From NCBI RefSeq assembly GCF_000591035.1, contig NC_022521.1, forward strand, positions 1,531,995 to 1,595,994: DNA of 64,000 nt, read 5' to 3'. The stretch is from Aeropyrum camini SY1 = JCM 12091 (GTDB lineage: Archaea > Thermoproteota > Thermoprotei_A > Sulfolobales > Acidilobaceae). The position numbers and the translations under genes are program-made. The notes beneath the pieces are model-generated. The model saw only the letters and a list, made by a program, of their open reading frames with translations, was not told the origin of the DNA and did no database searches. Positions 61,479 through 64,000 of the stretch are shown in pieces. The stretch's first letter is position 1. Each line of letters starts with the position of its first letter.

Positions 61479-61879
61479 CGAGACCCACTTACTTGTTTGA
61501 TGCATCAAGCATCGTTAGGGCACTTAGAGAGGTTAAACTAGTGCCACTGGGTGGGCAAGCAATACAGTGGCTAACAGTATATGAAGTTCTCAATGCCTTC
61601 TGGAAAGAGGCTAACCTGCTACATAGGCTTGATCCAGAGGAGGCTGGCTCCCTGGTCAGCGACTTTACGGAAGTAATCCGTGAAATGGTCGTACTCGAGC
61701 CCAGGGGTCTCGAGCAAAGTATATTCCGAATAGCGGTCTCCAAGGGGGCAACAATTTATGATGCGTCTTATATAGCCTTAGCCGCAAAATATAACCTAGT
61801 GCTTGTAACAGAAGATCAAAAACTCTCTCGTATTGCGAGTGACACGGTAAACGTAGTAAGTTTAAATGACCTTGCGTGA
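61475..61879 (+). CDS. vapC: VapC-type PIN-domain toxin, third pair
   Basis: A 134-residue PIN nuclease with Asp9 (LFDASSIVRAL), Glu in LTVYEVLNAFW, Asp in TIYDASYIALA and Asp in TEDQKLSRIA. It belongs to a PIN branch with fewer charged residues than the other two VapCs, so the third pair was acquired separately, not duplicated. Confidence 0.9.
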   Translation: MTRPTYLFDASSIVRALREVKLVPLGGQAIQWLTVYEVLNAFWKEANLLHRLDPEEAGSLVSDFTEVIREMVVLEPRGLEQSIFRIAVSKGATIYDASYIALAAKYNLVLVTEDQKLSRIASDTVNVVSLNDLA

Positions 61880-61942
61880 TGTAATCCTATTAGCTTCTTC
61901 CCCAACTCTATTAGACTCATAATTAATGTTTACTTTAAGACT

Positions 61943-62180
61943 CTAGAACTTGCTGAGCAGGGTTGCTCTCTTCCACATCTCGAGGATCATCACTAGTGTG
62001 AGGCTTGCGCAATACAGGCTCACTTTACCGCTAATGGATCCAATCGGTCTCCGAAATACCCTATAATATTACTCTTCACATGCTTCTCATCGTAGTAAGA
62101 ACCTTCTCCTCATCTCATCTAGGCCAACATGGGCTTTAGCAGTTTGAATGCTCTATAACTAACTATGTAACTAATATGGA
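61943..62180 (-). pseudogene. Possible decayed gene, frame-shifted
   Basis: Minus-strand fragments SYYDEKHVKSNIIGYFGDR and GKVSLYCASLTLVMILEMWK lie next to each other in different frames and end at a TAG at 61943-61945. Together they look like the C-terminal end of a lost protein, perhaps a transposase, but I cannot name it. Confidence 0.3.
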
Positions 62181-62310
62181 AGGGTCTTGGGCACTCTAAA
62201 ACCTCTACCCTCAAAATATTACATTATAATATTACATTATCATAAAATAATCATTGAGGAGTATATATCGCATTCTTCCAAGCAATCATGCAATCTTAAC
62301 ATTTATAGCG

Positions 62311-62362
62311 TGGGTCTACGGAGCTGGTGGTTCCAGGCTCCGAATCTCGACGGGCCCCGCCA
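62311..62362 (+). repeat. Degenerate tRNA-Arg 3' fragment, copy 3
   Basis: GGTCTACGGAGCTGG ... CGGGCCCCGCCAC follows the order of the tRNA-Arg 3' half and is preceded by ATTTATAG, like the TTTATATG before the other two copies. Many bases have changed, so this is an older scar. It bounds the interval holding the third VapBC pair. Confidence 0.65.
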
Positions 62363-62826
62363 CGACTTAGCTATCTTCTTAGCCCTCCTGTAAGCTAGCT
62401 TGGTGGCGTAGGCTTTGTGTGGGAGTCTTATGAGGGTTAAACCCTCGCTTCCCTCCTCCCTCCTCGGTGCATCTCGTGGCTGCGGTGTACTCAACCGCCT
62501 CCTGTCTACAGGGTAGCTCTTATGAGGTGAGGCGGGCTTCACTAACCTCTCGGCGAAATGGGAGTGTAGTCGCTACCGAGGCTACAGGCCTTGGGTTTTG
62601 TCTAGGGAAGACTGTAGGCTAAGCGCTATACCCTACTTAGATCATATAGGCTAGGTAGGCGTAGATACTCATAGTGGAAGCCTGCGACTCTTAGCTGCTC
62701 GGCGTTTTGGGATGTGATGAGGCCGCTACTGAGTCATCGGCGCTATGAACGTTGGCGAGCTGGATTATGTATGCTGCAGAGTAGGCTTTTAATATTGGCC
62801 AACTATTAGCGAAAAAGGGGAAACCC

Positions 62827-63447
62827 TTGAATCTACGTCTAACTAAGCCTTTTAAGGTGTGTGTACTGCTTATTGTAATACTTGTTCTTGCCATTCTAAC
62901 ACCCACGATAACTTATATACATGAACACAACAATAGATTAGACTCTATTCAGAGAACAGCGCTCTACGGTGCTTATGAAGAGAGTAAACGGTTAGCCCAC
63001 CTCGGCACCTGGCTGTCTCTCCTGAGAAACGATCTAGAAAAATACGATTGTAACTTTACACACTTTGAAGATTCAGAGCCTGGTAAAGCCGCAATGTACA
63101 AAAGCATGCTTGAGGACGAAAGGGACGCTCTAGTCGAACTCAATAGGTACTTACAGATAGCCTACTCGGGAGCAGGCTTAGAAATGCCCTTCGAGTTAAG
63201 GGAGGGATTTTTGAATATGGAGACCTACCTTAATGTATTAATATTAGACATTGTTAGAAACCATCTCAACTGCTCTCAACTACCTGACACTCAGCTGTCA
63301 GAGGAAATTGATAAAGTCTTTCAGGATCTCAAAGAAGAATTGTATGCCTTTTCCAATGGTAAGAATAACCCCCCGTTTACAGGCGTGAGCAGGGAGGTTG
63401 CCTCAGAGATATTTAATCTCTCTAAAAATCTCATTTCACTAGGTTAA
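62827..63447 (+). CDS. Hypothetical protein with N-terminal membrane helix
   Basis: A 206-residue protein with a signal/anchor helix (VCVLLIVILVLAILTPTI) followed by a helical exported domain rich in Glu, Leu and Asn. The start is TTG. Lower GC and many AAT/ATT codons set it apart from the core genes, so it is probably of foreign origin. Not recognised. Confidence 0.65.
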   Translation: MNLRLTKPFKVCVLLIVILVLAILTPTITYIHEHNNRLDSIQRTALYGAYEESKRLAHLGTWLSLLRNDLEKYDCNFTHFEDSEPGKAAMYKSMLEDERDALVELNRYLQIAYSGAGLEMPFELREGFLNMETYLNVLILDIVRNHLNCSQLPDTQLSEEIDKVFQDLKEELYAFSNGKNNPPFTGVSREVASEIFNLSKNLISLG

Positions 63448-63720
63448 ACGGCGAATCATTCACACAAGTAATATCAAACCCGAGCGGAAATGTTTGAAGG
63501 AGCTTATTGAGACGGGTAAATTAGGCTGGAAACTATTTTACACGAGATATTAATGCTATTCCGGAGCCTCCTAAAGCCCTATGTCTTCTTTTCTATGCGT
63601 TAGCTCTAACACTAAGATATCAAGCGATAAAGCATTATTTAAAACTAGCTTTAGACAGGTATCTTTTTCCCGATTTTTATAACCATAAGTAACACTGCGG
63701 CCTTGACTAAATTAAGTTAA
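63448..63720. other. AT-rich non-coding stretch
   Basis: No gene, tRNA or repeat seen; several TATA-like stretches only. Confidence 0.4.
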
Positions 63721-64000
63721 AAAAGGCTAGAGCTAGAATTTTCGAGGAGAGGCATCAGGTATAAAGCGACAATAGCTAGGCTAGATAAGCCAGGCAGCCT
63801 AGAGTTCAGACGGACCCCTAACATTGACGAGGCGGCATACATACTATTGACCCCCGGATACTCAGGAACCCCCGAGAGCCTCCTAAAGAAGCTGGGAATA
63901 GAGAAGCCGCTAATAGCAGGCGAAGCCTGGGAAAAACGTCACCGAAGCAAAGCTACGGTTAGCACAAGAAAACCCATATTTGTTCATGATAACTACAAAT
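63721..64000 (+). pseudogene. Coding-like frame running off the right edge, no start
   Basis: An open frame from just after a TAA (63718-63720) to the end of the window, reading RYKATIARLDKPGSLEFRR, AAYILLTPGYSGTPESLLKK and GIEKPLIAGEAWEKRHRSK. It has a convincing protein pattern but no ATG, GTG or TTG before residue 40, so it is either the 5'-truncated remnant of a gene or needs a frame change upstream. Confidence 0.35.

Larger units (their letters stand above)
61880..62826. other. Decayed region with tRNA fragment and coding-like scraps
   Basis: About 950 bp without an intact gene. It contains the third tRNA-Arg-like fragment and minus-strand coding-like pieces in several frames (for example LYCASLTLVMILEMWKRATL ending at 61943, and GLTLIRLPHKAYATKLAYRR near 62360-62440). 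Confidence 0.5.

Noticed and set aside
62710..62760. Possible C/D box small RNA (GTGATGA then CTGA)
   Set aside because: The guide between the boxes would be only about 8 nt and no good C' and D boxes follow.
1..64000. CRISPR array, rRNA operon or intact insertion sequence
   Set aside because: No regularly spaced repeats, rRNA sequence or full transposase with inverted repeats was seen.

Overview
The window looks like chromosomal DNA of a hyperthermophilic crenarchaeon of the Desulfurococcales, most probably Aeropyrum. This rests on many GTG and TTG starts, heavy use of AGG and ATA codons, TATA-box promoters close to start codons (often implying leaderless messages), a radical SAM enzyme of the tetraether-lipid-synthase type, a twin-arginine arsenite oxidase, a tetrathionate/sulfur-reductase type molybdoenzyme and many VapBC modules. 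The genus is inferred from gene content, not from a search.

Layout. 1-2.7 kb: a hydroxyacid dehydrogenase and a thiamine-diphosphate enzyme, back to back. 2.7-7.9 kb: an ABC exporter operon headed by an HxlR-type regulator with an N-terminal Cys, divergent from a CatE-like extradiol dioxygenase, then an aldo/keto reductase; this reads as a quinone/electrophile or drug response locus. 7.9-13.6 kb: a DUF255 thioredoxin-domain protein, DUF998 and DMT membrane proteins, a class II glutamine amidotransferase-like protein and a YbaK-type tRNA-editing protein. 13.6-16.5 kb: a TAXI-type TRAP transporter. 16.7-20.4 kb: arsenite oxidase (aioA, aioB). 20.6-25.1 kb: a metal-handling island (Lrp-TRASH regulator, MerT-like membrane protein, TlpA-like thioredoxin, NikR-like regulator, P1B ATPase). 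26.8-31.8 kb: a branched-chain amino acid ABC operon (livJHMGF) with several frame breaks. 31.9-38.0 kb: an aminotransferase, a second ABC exporter, a broken flavin reductase gene, a metallo-beta-lactamase protein and a Tat-exported PQQ-type sugar dehydrogenase. 38.4-43.4 kb: a BMP-type nucleoside-like ABC importer. 43.5-51.1 kb: a TusA-like protein with a rhodanese, the tetraether-synthase-like radical SAM protein, a DDAH-like hydrolase and acetyl-CoA synthetase. 51.4-57.4 kb: a four-gene molybdoenzyme operon (FeS subunit, NrfD anchor, catalytic subunit, TorD chaperone). 57.4-58.6 kb: an MFS transporter.

58.6-64 kb is an accessory zone with more AT-rich DNA. A complete tRNA-Arg(TCG) gene is followed by three partial copies of its 3' half. 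Each of the three intervals so bounded holds one VapBC toxin-antitoxin pair. Two of the partial copies lie in an identical 96-bp block carrying overlapping palindromes. This nested tRNA/toxin-antitoxin array is the most unusual structure in the window.

A second theme is a set of about a dozen single-base frame breaks, most of them in G or C runs, in otherwise well-conserved genes: an ABC permease, the TAXI receptor, the Lrp-TRASH regulator, livJ, livH, livG and a flavin reductase. Most look more like base-calling errors than decay, although the liv operon also has a Walker A substitution in livG. I saw no CRISPR array, rRNA or intact insertion sequence.
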